64,000 nucleotides of DNA from Brevibacillus panacihumi (lineage in GTDB: Bacteria > Bacillota > Bacilli > Brevibacillales > Brevibacillaceae): positions 124,001 through 188,000 of the forward strand of contig NZ_RHHT01000015.1 of NCBI RefSeq assembly GCF_003710985.1, written 5' to 3'. Shown here piece after piece: positions 24,384 through 33,258 of the stretch. Made by a program: the position numbers and the translations under genes. Below the pieces are notes generated by a model. The model made no database searches. It was given only the letters and a program-made list of their open reading frames with translations, and had not been told where the DNA came from. Position 1 is the stretch's first letter. Every line of letters begins with the position of its first letter.

Positions 24384-26528
24384 ATGAAGCGAAAACCCAT
24401 CCAGGGTTTGTTGGCAGCAGTGATGCTGGTCGGCACCCTGTGGGGCGGGACGCCAGCACTTGCCAGCAGCGTTGGAACCGAAGTGAAGATTAACTCGGGA
24501 CAACCGGCAGTTTCCAAGACGGGATTCGACATTTCGAATAATTATGCAGTATGGATCGCTGAAGGTGAAAAGGCAGTCACCCTTTATGATTTGAAGAAGG
24601 GGACAGAGACGAAAATCGGCGACAAGAAGTCTGACAAAAAGAATCCGAAGGTAGATGGAAATTACGTCGTATGGACTGATTCTCGCAACGGCGATTCGGA
24701 CGTGTTTCTTTACGATATTTCCAAAGACAAGGAAAAGCGGATCACCACAAAGTCCACTGCTGGCTCCGATGTGGAGATCTCCGGTAAATATATCGTCTGG
24801 ACGGATAGCCGGCATAACGGAACAGATATCTATCTGTACGATATCAATACCGATGAAGAGACCCGCGTATCAACCAGCGGCAAAGCAAGCAAGCCAAGCG
24901 TGAGCCCCGATTATGTAGCGTGGGAAGACAGACGCAACGGCAACTCCGATATTTTCTACTACGACATCGCGGAAGAGACAGAATACGAAGCGGATGTGAG
25001 CAGCGGACAGCAGGTCAATCCTGTTATTGACAGCGATGTTATCTTGTATGAGAGCCCACGAGGCGAACAGCTGTACAAGTTTTCTATCGATTCTGGAAGA
25101 GCCAAAAAAGTGACCTCTGATTCAAGTTCAAAAACAACTCCACACCTGTATGAAGATACATACATTTTCGCGAGCAACAACAGTCTCATGCTTGGGGATA
25201 TAGACAAGAGCTCCACAGAGCGAATTGCTACCCGCATTTATTCCAAGCTGCAACCGCGAATTTACGGTGATTTGGTTCTTTTTGCTCGTACGGACAGCGA
25301 GGGTAAAGTGCGATTGAGCCTGTATGACCTCGATGACGAAGAAGAGGTAGAGATCGGCGGCATCGCAGGGGAGCCTTCCTCGCCGGATGGTTCCGATCGC
25401 TATGTCGTATACCTTTCCACTTCTAAAAGGACTTCTACTGTGGTCCTGTACGATGTAGAGAAGGGTTCGAGCACTGCGATTACTGATGAAGATGCGGATC
25501 CGATCAGACCGCTGGTAAGCGATCGTTATGCAGTCTGGTATGACAAGACCTCGAAGGCTCTGATGGCATATGATATCCGCAAGGGCAAAGTGAAGAAAGT
25601 AACGGACAAATCCGTAAAACCGTCCAGAGAATATTATGAACTGGATGGCAACAACCTGCTCTGGGTAAACGAAGACCGCAGAAATGAACTGATGCTGACA
25701 AATCTTTCTACGGACGAAGAAGAGGATATTACTCGTTTGGGCAAAGACCCATTGAGCCTGGATATTTACGGTGATTATATCACGTGGGTATTGGAGGACA
25801 GCCGAGACAAGGCGTCTGTGTACCTGTATGATCGCGATATCAATCGGGAAACCAAAATCGTTTCGGGCGTACAGGTAGAAAAGGCATCGATCGGCGACAA
25901 TTTTGTCGTATGGAGCGAATACACGACCGGCAGAGACGCTTCATGGGATTTGTTCTATTACGATATAAAGCGTGGCAAAATAAATCCGGTGACCAGATGG
26001 AACAATGGGGACCAACTAGATCCGCAAGCTTCCCGCAGCATGGTGCTTTATTATGACAACCGTTTGTCGCCGAAGCCAAAAGATTTCTACTACGAGCTGT
26101 ATGACATCGATAAGGATTCTTTCAGCAAGCATTACTGGAAGGACGACGCGAAGATGGATATGCCCCGCATAGGCGGAAACCGCGTGGTATGGATCGACGA
26201 GCGCGATGGTGATCCGTACGTCTATACGATGGCATTCGCGAGTGCCCGTGAAGACGAAGATGACGATGATGATGACGGGGACGATGACAATGGCGGCATC
26301 GATCACGGCGATTATGTGGAATATCCATTCTTGGCCGCACTGGAAGGGGATGTGTTCTTTGACATCCTGGACCAATTCGATTACGACCAAATCGCTTTCG
26401 TGGTGTTCCCTGGAACCAAAAAGGAAAAGTCGGTTTCCTTCCTGGAGGCACTGGATGATGCAGATCTCTTATTCGACTTGCTGGATGAGGCAGATATGAG
26501 CGATATCTACGTTCGCGCCTACAAATAA
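24384..26528 (+). CDS. Secreted beta-propeller (TolB-like repeats) with acidic linker and C-terminal module
   Basis: A 714-residue exported protein. The signal peptide ends near GGTPALASS. From about residue 35 to 620 there are many repeats of 40-50 residues with the pattern YVVW-D-RNG-D-DVFLYDI-T-E-RI, for example VVWTDSRNGDSDVFLYDI and IVWTDSRHNGTDIYLYDI. This is the TolB/WD40-like propeller fold, and there are enough repeats for two propellers. An Asp/Glu-rich linker follows (EDEDDDDDDGDDD, possibly calcium-binding), then a compact domain of about 65 residues rich in Phe, Leu and Asp. No catalytic motif is seen. AAAGGAGGAATATTTTC precedes the ATG. Likely a surface protein; role unknown. 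Confidence 0.75.
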   Translation: MKRKPIQGLLAAVMLVGTLWGGTPALASSVGTEVKINSGQPAVSKTGFDISNNYAVWIAEGEKAVTLYDLKKGTETKIGDKKSDKKNPKVDGNYVVWTDSRNGDSDVFLYDISKDKEKRITTKSTAGSDVEISGKYIVWTDSRHNGTDIYLYDINTDEETRVSTSGKASKPSVSPDYVAWEDRRNGNSDIFYYDIAEETEYEADVSSGQQVNPVIDSDVILYESPRGEQLYKFSIDSGRAKKVTSDSSSKTTPHLYEDTYIFASNNSLMLGDIDKSSTERIATRIYSKLQPRIYGDLVLFARTDSEGKVRLSLYDLDDEEEVEIGGIAGEPSSPDGSDRYVVYLSTSKRTSTVVLYDVEKGSSTAITDEDADPIRPLVSDRYAVWYDKTSKALMAYDIRKGKVKKVTDKSVKPSREYYELDGNNLLWVNEDRRNELMLTNLSTDEEEDITRLGKDPLSLDIYGDYITWVLEDSRDKASVYLYDRDINRETKIVSGVQVEKASIGDNFVVWSEYTTGRDASWDLFYYDIKRGKINPVTRWNNGDQLDPQASRSMVLYYDNRLSPKPKDFYYELYDIDKDSFSKHYWKDDAKMDMPRIGGNRVVWIDERDGDPYVYTMAFASAREDEDDDDDDGDDDNGGIDHGDYVEYPFLAALEGDVFFDILDQFDYDQIAFVVFPGTKKEKSVSFLEALDDADLLFDLLDEADMSDIYVRAYK

Positions 26529-26546
26529 GAGACAAACTGAATTGAA

Positions 26547-26595
26547 AAAAGAGCAGGGTGCGGGACCGAATTCGATCCCCAACCTGCTCTTTTTC
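26547..26595. terminator. Bidirectional terminator between propeller gene and speA
   Basis: AAAAGAGCAGG pairs with CCTGCTCTTTT, A-rich before and T-rich after. Confidence 0.85.
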
Positions 26596-26602
26596 TTTCC
26601 CG

Positions 26603-28075
26603 TCATCCAGAGATCGCCGTTTGTCTCTTGACCACCTTGATCGTCTTCAAGGTCTCATCCTCCGGTCCTTGGACAGGAAGGCCGACGCGGATGTTCTCCT
26701 GGATGTAGGCAATGTTTTCTTCCGTTATCACTTCTCCCGGCAGGAAGATAGGAATCCCGGGCGGATACACCATGATAAATTCAGTGATGACCCGGCCTGC
26801 CGCTTCGGCCAAAGGAATTGTCTCTGTGGGCGAATAGAAGGCATCCCGTGGCGTTGACGACAATACCGGAATTTCGGGAAGAGAAATGGTCGGTTGTTCC
26901 TCCGCCTGCACGTGAGCAAATTCGACTGAGAGATCACGCAGGGCATTGACGAGGGTCTGTATCGTCTCTTCGGAGTCTCCAGCCGTAATAAAGCAAAGGA
27001 TGTTGTAGAGGTCGCTCATTTCGACTTCGATGTGGTATTTGTCCCGCAGCCAATTCTCTACCTCCCAGCCGGTAATCCCCAAGTCCCGTACATGGATCAA
27101 AAGCTTGGTCGGGTCCATTGCATAGGTAGCGGGCTTGCCGAGGATTTCACGCCCCACACAATAAATCCGCGGAATCTCGTTAATCATCTCTCTGGCTTTT
27201 TCTGCGAGCTGCATCGCTCGCTCCGTCATTTGACGACCGTTCAGGCTCAAGTGCTGGCGAGCCATATCCAGTGAGGCAAGCAAAATATAAGAAGTGGAAG
27301 TGGTGGTCAGCATGCTTAGAACGGTTTTTACACGGTCCACATCGACCAGACCTTCCCGTACATTGAGAATCGATGTCTGCGTCAGCGAGCCCCCCAGCTT
27401 ATGGACGCTTGTCGCTGCCATATCTGCGCCTGCTTGCATGGCGGAAATCGGAAGATCCTCATGGAAAGCAATATGCACACCGTGTGCTTCATCCACCAAC
27501 ACCGGGATTTCATAGTTGTGCGCTGTCCGGACAATCTCCCGCAGGTTGCCGGCAATTCCGAAGTAGGTCGGGTTGATCACCAGTAGGGCTGCAGCATCGG
27601 GATGCGCCTCCAGCGCTTTTTGTACGGATTTAACTGTAATGCCGTGTGAAATCCCGAGCTTTTCGTCCATCACAGGGTGAATGAAGATTGGATAGGCGCC
27701 TGCAAAAATAATCGCTGACATGATCGATTTATGCACGTTGCGCGGTACGATAATTTTGTCTCCCGGGCTGCAGGTCGCCATGATCATCGCCATGATCGCA
27801 CCGCTTGTCCCTTGAACGGAAAAAAATGTATGGTCAGCGCCGAAAGCTTCGGCGGCCAATTCTTGTGCTTCTTTGATCATCGCCTTCGGATGATGGAGGT
27901 CATCGAGTGGCGCGATATTGATCAGGTCAATCGAGAGAGCGTTCTCGCCGATAAATTCGCGAAAAACGGGATTCATGCCCATGCCCTTCTTGTGGCCCGG
28001 AATATGAAATTGAATCGGGTTCCGGTTGGCATGCTCCAACAACCCGCTGAACAAAGGTGTTTTCATTTGTCTCAC
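26603..28075 (-). CDS. speA: Arginine decarboxylase SpeA
   Basis: A 490-residue fold-type I PLP decarboxylase, the same length as B. subtilis SpeA, to which it reads as very similar. It converts arginine to agmatine for spermidine synthesis. QFHIPGHKKG at the start, FFSVQGTSGA, VDEAHGVH, and the PLP lysine in TSVHKLGGSLTQ are all present, as is PPGIPIFLPGE near the end. A GTG start at 28075 follows GAGG by eight bases. The promoter is immediately upstream. speD lies 4.7 kb away, while speB and speE are not in this window. A lysine or ornithine preference cannot be excluded by sequence alone. Confidence 0.93.
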   Translation of the reverse strand: MRQMKTPLFSGLLEHANRNPIQFHIPGHKKGMGMNPVFREFIGENALSIDLINIAPLDDLHHPKAMIKEAQELAAEAFGADHTFFSVQGTSGAIMAMIMATCSPGDKIIVPRNVHKSIMSAIIFAGAYPIFIHPVMDEKLGISHGITVKSVQKALEAHPDAAALLVINPTYFGIAGNLREIVRTAHNYEIPVLVDEAHGVHIAFHEDLPISAMQAGADMAATSVHKLGGSLTQTSILNVREGLVDVDRVKTVLSMLTTTSTSYILLASLDMARQHLSLNGRQMTERAMQLAEKAREMINEIPRIYCVGREILGKPATYAMDPTKLLIHVRDLGITGWEVENWLRDKYHIEVEMSDLYNILCFITAGDSEETIQTLVNALRDLSVEFAHVQAEEQPTISLPEIPVLSSTPRDAFYSPTETIPLAEAAGRVITEFIMVYPPGIPIFLPGEVITEENIAYIQENIRVGLPVQGPEDETLKTIKVVKRQTAISG

Positions 28076-28131
28076 TACGATCGCCTCGCTTTACAAATCA
28101 AGAATAGAAGGGGGTAAAAACAAACAAATTG

Positions 28132-28159
28132 AGTATAGCAAAAAAGGGGGGGAAAGCAA
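28132..28159 (-). promoter_or_regulatory. Promoter of speA
   Basis: On the minus strand TTGCTT (28159-28154), a 16-base C/T-rich spacer and TATACT (28137-28132), about 57 bases before the GTG start. Confidence 0.6.
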
Positions 28160-28240
28160 GCGAATTTTTATTCATTAATCCCATGGCGGCAGGAGTTCGC
28201 AACATCTGCCGAGAAGTTTACTCCAAATGGGGTGATAGGC

Positions 28241-29206
28241 ATGAAAACAAGAGTCACTGAGCTTTTGAACATCAAATATCCGGTCGTCCAGGGCGGTCTT
28301 GCCTACCTGGCCTATGCGGATCTGGCCGCAGCTGTATCGAATGCGGGTGGACTGGGCCAAATTACAGCCATGTCTTTGCCGTCGGAAGCTGCGCTGCGAG
28401 AGGAAATCCGCAAAGTCAAATCGCTGACCGATCAGCCATTCGGCGTCAATTTTGCGATCGGGCAGTACAACCGTTCCTATGAAGGGATGGTGGATGTCGC
28501 ACTTGAAGAAGGGGTCAAAGTCGTATCGGTAACAGGCGGCAATCCCGAGCCCCTGATTCGCAGACTGGATGGACACGATGTGAAAAAACTGGTTCTTGTC
28601 GCTTCTGTCCGGCAAGCGCAAAAAGCGGAAGCCATCGGTGCTGACGCCGTCATGGCAGTGGGGCAGGAGGGCGGTGGGCACCTGGGCCGCGATGACATCG
28701 GCACCATTGTTTTGATTCCCCGTGTCGTGGATTCAGTCAAGATTCCGGTTCTGGCCAGCGGCGGGATCGGGGATGGAAGGGGTATTCTTGCTGCTTTGGC
28801 ACTGGGCGCTGAAGGTGTCGAAATGGGCACCCGATTTATTGCTACGAAGGAGTGTATTCACGCCCATTCAGCCTACAAAGAGGCGATACTGCAAGCCACC
28901 GAGCAGGACACCGCTGTGATCAAGCGAACGCTGGGGGCGCCCGCACGCGTCATCCGGACAGAAGGAGCTGATCATATCCTGCAGATGGAAAAGGAAGGCG
29001 CAGGATACGAGCAATTGAAACCATTTATCAGTGGTGAAAACAACCGCACCTTTATTTATGAAGGAAATGCACAAAAAGGCTTCGGCTGGGCAGGTCAGGT
29101 GATTGGCCTGATCGAGGATGTCCCGCATGTCCAGGAATTGTTCGACCGTATGTTTCAGGAAGTGGAGAAAACGTATGCTCGCTTGCATGATTATCGCAGC
29201 AAGTAA
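28241..29206 (+). CDS. Nitronate monooxygenase / 2-nitropropane dioxygenase-type FMN enzyme
   Basis: A 321-residue TIM-barrel flavoprotein. The N-terminal block YPVVQGGLAYLAYADLAAAVSNAGGLGQI, the glycine-rich VGQEGGGHLGRDD with the catalytic-type histidine, and the C-terminal VLASGGIGDGRGILAALALGAEGVEMGTRF FMN phosphate site are clear. The same family includes FabK-type enoyl-ACP reductases, and B. subtilis YrpB is a close type. Whether it oxidises nitronates or reduces enoyl-ACP cannot be decided here; no fatty-acid genes surround it. The ATG at 28241 has TGGGGTG upstream and is preferred over a GTG at 28232. Confidence 0.85.
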   Translation: MKTRVTELLNIKYPVVQGGLAYLAYADLAAAVSNAGGLGQITAMSLPSEAALREEIRKVKSLTDQPFGVNFAIGQYNRSYEGMVDVALEEGVKVVSVTGGNPEPLIRRLDGHDVKKLVLVASVRQAQKAEAIGADAVMAVGQEGGGHLGRDDIGTIVLIPRVVDSVKIPVLASGGIGDGRGILAALALGAEGVEMGTRFIATKECIHAHSAYKEAILQATEQDTAVIKRTLGAPARVIRTEGADHILQMEKEGAGYEQLKPFISGENNRTFIYEGNAQKGFGWAGQVIGLIEDVPHVQELFDRMFQEVEKTYARLHDYRSK

Positions 29207-29295
29207 TGGCAAGGAATCTCGTTCGCCCGCGCCTTAAAGGTGATGTGACCCTTATTGTGCGCAGAACCTCGACATCTGAGACGAAACGAAACAAA

Positions 29296-29343
29296 AAAAG
29301 AACAGGCACATGCTTTTTGAAAGAAAGCGGACCTGTTCTTTTG
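29296..29343. terminator. Bidirectional terminator
   Basis: AAAGAACAGG and CCTGTTCTTT pair, with As before and Ts after, between converging genes. Confidence 0.85.
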
Positions 29344-29354
29344 CATATATTTTT

Positions 29355-30008
29355 TCATACGGGGAGGGATGCTTCGGTCGTTGGCTGGGCGATGCGGTAC
29401 AGCTTGGTCAATATCGCAAACGTCTCATCCAAGCGGGCCAGCAATGCTGATCCGTCAGCCAGAATGGGGTCGTGTCGATCTATATTGATTCCACAAAGGA
29501 TTTCCGCTTTTTTTACCGTTGCCAGCCTGTCCACGAGTTTTAGGATGCCTTCTTTGCCTAACTCGGCCGAAGAGGTGCTCGCCGGCTGCATGTGGTCCGG
29601 GGACCAGCGGAAATCATCGGGTACGAAAGACAAAATTTCCTCCAGATGGGTTCGCATGGCTTCACTTACCTGGACTTTTGCTGGAGATTCGTAGATCACT
29701 GCATACCAGACGAAAAGATGTGTTCCCCACAAACCGACTTGAAAATGCGGGTGTTTTTTGTATCCGCGCTTGTCAGCCGCCCAGGCGACCCAGGTATCGT
29801 CAGGCGGGTTCACTGTCCGGCGTGCATGCTTGGCTACATGGGTGAACATCTCATTGCCTGTCGCCATGGAGAGGGAAGGAGCGTAATGCTGGCCGAGTGC
29901 TTCCAGCTTTGGTCGTATGATGCTCTTGATGCCCTCCATTCGAGCATCCAGACCCTCTATGGAGAAAACGTCAAAATCTTCTTGCGTAAATCCGGAAATA
30001 ACGGACAT
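29355..30008 (-). CDS. YktB-like DUF1054 protein
   Basis: A 217-residue soluble protein of the UPF0637/DUF1054 family, B. subtilis YktB. Blocks such as GFTQEDFDVFSIEGLDARM, the conserved HVAKHARRTVNPPDDTWVAW, and HFQVGLWGTHLFVWYAVIYE are characteristic. A structure is known for the family but not a function. AGAGGTG precedes the ATG. Single gene. Confidence 0.85.
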   Translation of the reverse strand: MSVISGFTQEDFDVFSIEGLDARMEGIKSIIRPKLEALGQHYAPSLSMATGNEMFTHVAKHARRTVNPPDDTWVAWAADKRGYKKHPHFQVGLWGTHLFVWYAVIYESPAKVQVSEAMRTHLEEILSFVPDDFRWSPDHMQPASTSSAELGKEGILKLVDRLATVKKAEILCGINIDRHDPILADGSALLARLDETFAILTKLYRIAQPTTEASLPV

Positions 30009-30237
30009 GTTTCACACCTCTATTCAGACAAATCTTGCGCGGCCTGTTCCGAGAAGAAAAGGGCGCGCTTCCCTGTCAAGGGAGCTTGGAATCCTCCATA
30101 TGATATCATACCAAACAGCAAAAAAATACATGCCGGGAAATGAATAGCAATGCAGTCATCGGAATAATATGATATACCACTCACTCCCTTACCAGGGCCC
30201 TTTTTATCTGAGTATTCTGCGATCGGGAGGGGCCTGA

Positions 30238-30840
30238 ATGCACCTGGACCACGAACTGGAGTATTTTAATCTGGTTGTTTGGCTGAATCGAAAAATGCTG
30301 CATGCCATGTTGCAGGCCCTGGTGGAAGTCGGGGTGGGCGTCTCTTGGAGGGAATCTCCCGAGAAGTTTCACCTCCTGGTGAACACCGCTGACGGCAGAT
30401 CCGAATGGATCATGGAAAGGCTGAACGGTTCCTACAGACTTCATTTGGCTGGTGTCCCTGTGCAGGATACACGGGTCGCGATGGTCCTGTACCGTTTTGT
30501 CGAACAGGTGAAAGGGCATGCTGTCGTCAAAGTTTGCGTCGATGACGACAAGGTATTGATGAAGTACATTCGGTATGGTGAAGCCGTCAGAATAGTGGAA
30601 ATCAAAGGAGCTGAGAAAAAAGTGATCTACGAAAAATCGTGCAATGTGACCATGGATCAGGTGATTGCCGCCTTGAAGAGAAAAGACTCGGAAGAACGAA
30701 TTCCGGTATTGCGTCTCGAGCTGGATTATGAACTGGCGACCTTGTACGAAGCGATGACCCACGAGGATCAATCGCAGATGAAACGTTCGACAGAGCGCTT
30801 GAAACAGCTTCGCAGAGAAATGTTGTTGCTTGAATTATAG
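30238..30840 (+). CDS. Unknown protein, 200 residues
   Basis: I do not recognise a family. The protein starts MHLDHELEYFNLVVWLNRKM. It is likely mixed alpha/beta up to about residue 130 and then helical, ending in a basic coiled-coil-like helix (RSTERLKQLRREMLLLEL). No signal peptide or membrane segment. GGGAGGGG lies about seven bases before the ATG, and a strong terminator follows, so expression as a single gene is likely. Confidence 0.6.
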   Translation: MHLDHELEYFNLVVWLNRKMLHAMLQALVEVGVGVSWRESPEKFHLLVNTADGRSEWIMERLNGSYRLHLAGVPVQDTRVAMVLYRFVEQVKGHAVVKVCVDDDKVLMKYIRYGEAVRIVEIKGAEKKVIYEKSCNVTMDQVIAALKRKDSEERIPVLRLELDYELATLYEAMTHEDQSQMKRSTERLKQLRREMLLLEL

Positions 30841-30893
30841 GCGGAACTGGAGGATGTCATAAGGACGATGAGCTTGACACAAATGTATATGGA

Positions 30894-30936
30894 ATAAAAA
30901 AAGCGACATCTCATGATGAGGGTGTCGCTTTTTTTG
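30894..30936 (+). terminator. Terminator
   Basis: AAAAAAAGCGACA pairs with TGTCGCTTTTTTT across a loop that itself has complementary CTCATGATGAG. Confidence 0.85.
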
Positions 30937-30992
30937 GTTCCTGAAACGGGACCATTTTCCGGTATGGCAGTCCGTCTTCCCGCACATGATAT

Positions 30993-31021
30993 TTGAACCA
31001 AAGACTTGGTGCATGTACAAT
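30993..31021 (+). promoter_or_regulatory. Promoter of the DUF4446 gene
   Basis: TTGAAC (30993-30998), a 17-base spacer and TACAAT (31016-31021), 58 bases before the start codon. Confidence 0.65.
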
Positions 31022-31078
31022 AGAGGAAGCATTTCAACAAGCTTGTCTGAAGCAAGGAAGAAAGGAAGAGTACGTTTC

Positions 31079-31582
31079 ATGGAATACCTCCTATCGCAGG
31101 CACCCCTGCCGCTGTTGTTGTTGGGTGTCCTGGTCCTGTTTGTGATTTTACTCTTTTTCATGATTATGCAATCAGTGCGGATCAGCAGGCTGCGCAGGTC
31201 GATGAACCGGCTTCTTGCAGGAACGAATGGAAGCAATCTGGAAGAAGGCCTGCATCGGATGCTGAATTCGCTTGACGAAGTAAAAAAATTGCAAAGCGAC
31301 CAGCAATTCACCATCAACCGTCTATCACAGCGTATTGCTTCCCAATGCAGCAATGTAGCTATCGTTCGCTACAACGCCTTCCAAGAGACGGGAAGCGATC
31401 TGAGCTTTTCGATCGCCATTATCGATGACGCAAAAAATGGCGTCGTCATCACCAGTATTTTTGGACGTGAAGAATCCCGGGTGTACGCCAAGCCATTGAG
31501 AGGCGGAGAATCGGAGTATGCTCTATCTGAAGAAGAAGAAGCCGCGATTCGGAAGGCGTTGAACTCGCAAATAGGAGCATGA
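31079..31582 (+). CDS. DUF4446 membrane-anchored protein (YyaB-like)
   Basis: A 167-residue protein with one N-terminal membrane helix (PLPLLLLGVLVLFVILLFF), a basic linker (RISRLRRSMNRLL), a coiled-coil region and a C-terminal soluble domain containing NVAIVRYNAFQETGSDLSFS, IIDDAKNGVVITSIFGREESRVYAKPL and a closing LSEEEEAAIRKAL. This arrangement defines DUF4446, found in many Firmicutes next to spo0J/parB (B. subtilis YyaB). Here parB is not adjacent. The ATG at 31079 has AAAGGAAGAG upstream; an earlier in-frame start overlaps the promoter. Confidence 0.82.
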   Translation: MEYLLSQAPLPLLLLGVLVLFVILLFFMIMQSVRISRLRRSMNRLLAGTNGSNLEEGLHRMLNSLDEVKKLQSDQQFTINRLSQRIASQCSNVAIVRYNAFQETGSDLSFSIAIIDDAKNGVVITSIFGREESRVYAKPLRGGESEYALSEEEEAAIRKALNSQIGA

Positions 31583-31929
31583 TTCCCAGCAATTCCAATG
31601 AAACGATTAGAATACAGGAGCATGAGAGAGTTCTTTTCCTCTCCCTCCGGTTAAATCCGGATATTCCGTCTTTTTGCGAAAATTCATGGAGTATTTGCTC
31701 AAGACTTTTTATTCGTCATGATGTATAATGGATTTGTCAAGGATGGCTGTTTCGTAAATACAAAAAGTAGGTGATCCGCCTTCAATACCCAAATCGATTC
31801 TCGATTACCGGGGCAAGCGCAAGGCCAGGTTCTACAACGTTCCTTCGTTGACACTTAGCGTCTCTCCTCATGTTTGGAAGCTGATGCGGTCATTTGGACC
31901 ACGCAAACCAAAAGAATTGAGGAGATATT
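31583..31929. other. Gap upstream of an unknown gene
   Basis: 347 bases without a confident gene. There is a CCGGTTAAATCCGG dyad near 31649-31662 followed shortly by TCTTTTT, possibly a weak terminator. A TATAAT lies near 31724-31729 and is a likely -10 for the next gene. A start-less ORF of about 70 codons, beginning around 31757, runs in another frame across the start of the next gene; it is discussed as a finding. Confidence 0.4.
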
Positions 31930-32526
31930 ATGGCACAGCGTTTAGCAACCAATTACGCCAAGGCCTATTTTACGATGAGTGAGGAAGAGTTGGCACAATT
32001 TGTCTCACTCTTCGCCAATGAACATGTTTCAGTCGATGTCAAAGTATGCGACAACGGTGATCGCGACGTTATTCTGACTGACAAAAGCGGAGAGATTCAG
32101 TTGAATTTCCTTCGCGCAGGCAATCGCTACTCCTGCGACAGCTCGTATCTCATTCGAGATCGCCAGCTTGCGGAAGCGATGCGCAAAGCCATGAAGACGT
32201 TCCGCGGCCAAGGGATCGTTCACCGCATCTATGATGGCTTTACGATGGTGTACCACTACGATCAAGGATCGGTGGTCAGCATTCGGGAGCTTACCGGTGA
32301 CGAGGAATTGTCCGTCTTTGAAAATACTGCGAGCTATGTATCCCAAGAGCTGGAGCAGCTTTTCCGGCAGATGGGCAGCGAGCAGGAGATAGAGTCGATT
32401 CGTCAAGAGACCGACCGTTGGCTGGATCTGCGAAATTGGGCGAGAAGATCTGCCCCGGAGAAGCTGACTGCAATTGATGAGCGACTATCCGCATTGTCGA
32501 AACGATTATTTGAATTAGAAGTGTAA
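31930..32526 (+). CDS. Unknown protein, 198 residues
   Basis: A soluble acidic protein with no family I can name. It begins MAQRLATNYAKAYFTMSEEE, contains a mixed region with VKVCDNGDRDVILTDKSG and IVHRIYDGFTMVYHYDQG, and ends in long charged helices. AATTGAGGAGATATT gives a well-placed ribosome site for the ATG. A terminator follows at once. It precedes speD but is separated by that terminator, so no functional link is implied. Confidence 0.65.
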   Translation: MAQRLATNYAKAYFTMSEEELAQFVSLFANEHVSVDVKVCDNGDRDVILTDKSGEIQLNFLRAGNRYSCDSSYLIRDRQLAEAMRKAMKTFRGQGIVHRIYDGFTMVYHYDQGSVVSIRELTGDEELSVFENTASYVSQELEQLFRQMGSEQEIESIRQETDRWLDLRNWARRSAPEKLTAIDERLSALSKRLFELEV

Positions 32527-32530
32527 CGAT

Positions 32531-32570
32531 AAAAAATGGGCGCGCCTGGTGCAGCGTCCATTTTTCCTGT
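32531..32570 (+). terminator. Terminator before speD
   Basis: AAAAATGGGCGC pairs with GCGTCCATTTTT (one internal mismatch and a bulge), followed by CCTGTTTT. Confidence 0.75.
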
Positions 32571-32607
32571 TTTGGCTTGTTTCCATCTACATTCTAAAAA
32601 ATAGGGT

Positions 32608-32776
32608 ATTGTCAAATAGGCATAAGCATGTTATGTTTGTTTTCGTTGGAAACAGGATTAGGAACCAGGATTCACTTTAAAGGGTGGATAACAAGAGAGA
32701 AACCGCCCCCGTTAGTGAATGACGCAGGTCCTAGCGATGTTTAACATTACACTTGCTAGGAAGGGGGAACCGAAAG
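32608..32776 (+). promoter_or_regulatory. Promoter and structured leader of speD
   Basis: A TTGTCA (near 32614) with TATGTT 17 bases further on forms a plausible promoter. The leader then contains a CCTAGC...GCTAGG hairpin (about 32731-32762) directly before the AGGGGGAAC ribosome site, and a CCGCCCCC tract near 32702-32709 able to pair with that GGGGG. This could hide the ribosome site. It does not match a known SAM riboswitch class by eye. Confidence 0.45.
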
Positions 32777-33181
32777 ATGGAATACTCGACTTTCGGAAGA
32801 CACGTTGCTGTTGACACATGGGGAGTTCAGTTTGACTTGTTGAACGACGCAGAATTTTTGAAAAAGGAAATGATTGAGGCTGCTGAAGCGTCAGGCGCTA
32901 CGGTGCTGAGCGTACAATCCAAGCAGTTTTCTCCTCAAGGTGCTACCGTTCTGGTTCTTCTCTCGGAAAGCCACCTGTCCATTCATACCTATCCAGAGCG
33001 CGGCTTTGCTGCTTTGGATTGCTACACTTGTGGGGAGACTGTAGACCCACAGGTTGCCATTGACTATCTCGTATCGGTATTGAAACCGGAAAAAACCTAC
33101 GCGAAGAAACTCGTTCGCGGCACAGGTGAACTGCAAGTAGTCGAGCCTGAAATGAAAGTGGCTGAAATGGCAAGCAAGTAA
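32777..33181 (+). CDS. speD: S-adenosylmethionine decarboxylase proenzyme
   Basis: A 134-residue prokaryotic class 1B AdoMetDC (SpeD/SpeH). It makes decarboxylated SAM, the aminopropyl donor for spermidine. The proenzyme cleaves itself between Glu64 and Ser65 in SESHLSIHTYPE, giving the pyruvoyl group at Ser65. His70 and the cysteine in LDCYTCGE complete the usual active site. The C-terminal tail (ELQVVEPEMKVAEMASK) is a little extended. The ATG at 32777 has AAGGGGGAACC just upstream. Confidence 0.95.
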   Translation: MEYSTFGRHVAVDTWGVQFDLLNDAEFLKKEMIEAAEASGATVLSVQSKQFSPQGATVLVLLSESHLSIHTYPERGFAALDCYTCGETVDPQVAIDYLVSVLKPEKTYAKKLVRGTGELQVVEPEMKVAEMASK

Positions 33182-33199
33182 CCCATTGAGTAAGTATTC

Positions 33200-33235
33200 A
33201 AGAGGTGCGGAACTTTGTCCGCACCTCTTTTACGT
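33200..33235 (+). terminator. Terminator of speD
   Basis: AAGAGGTGCGGA pairs with TCCGCACCTCTT and TTACG follows. Confidence 0.85.
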
Positions 33236-33258
33236 CAAAACCTGCTGTTGCGAGGAGT

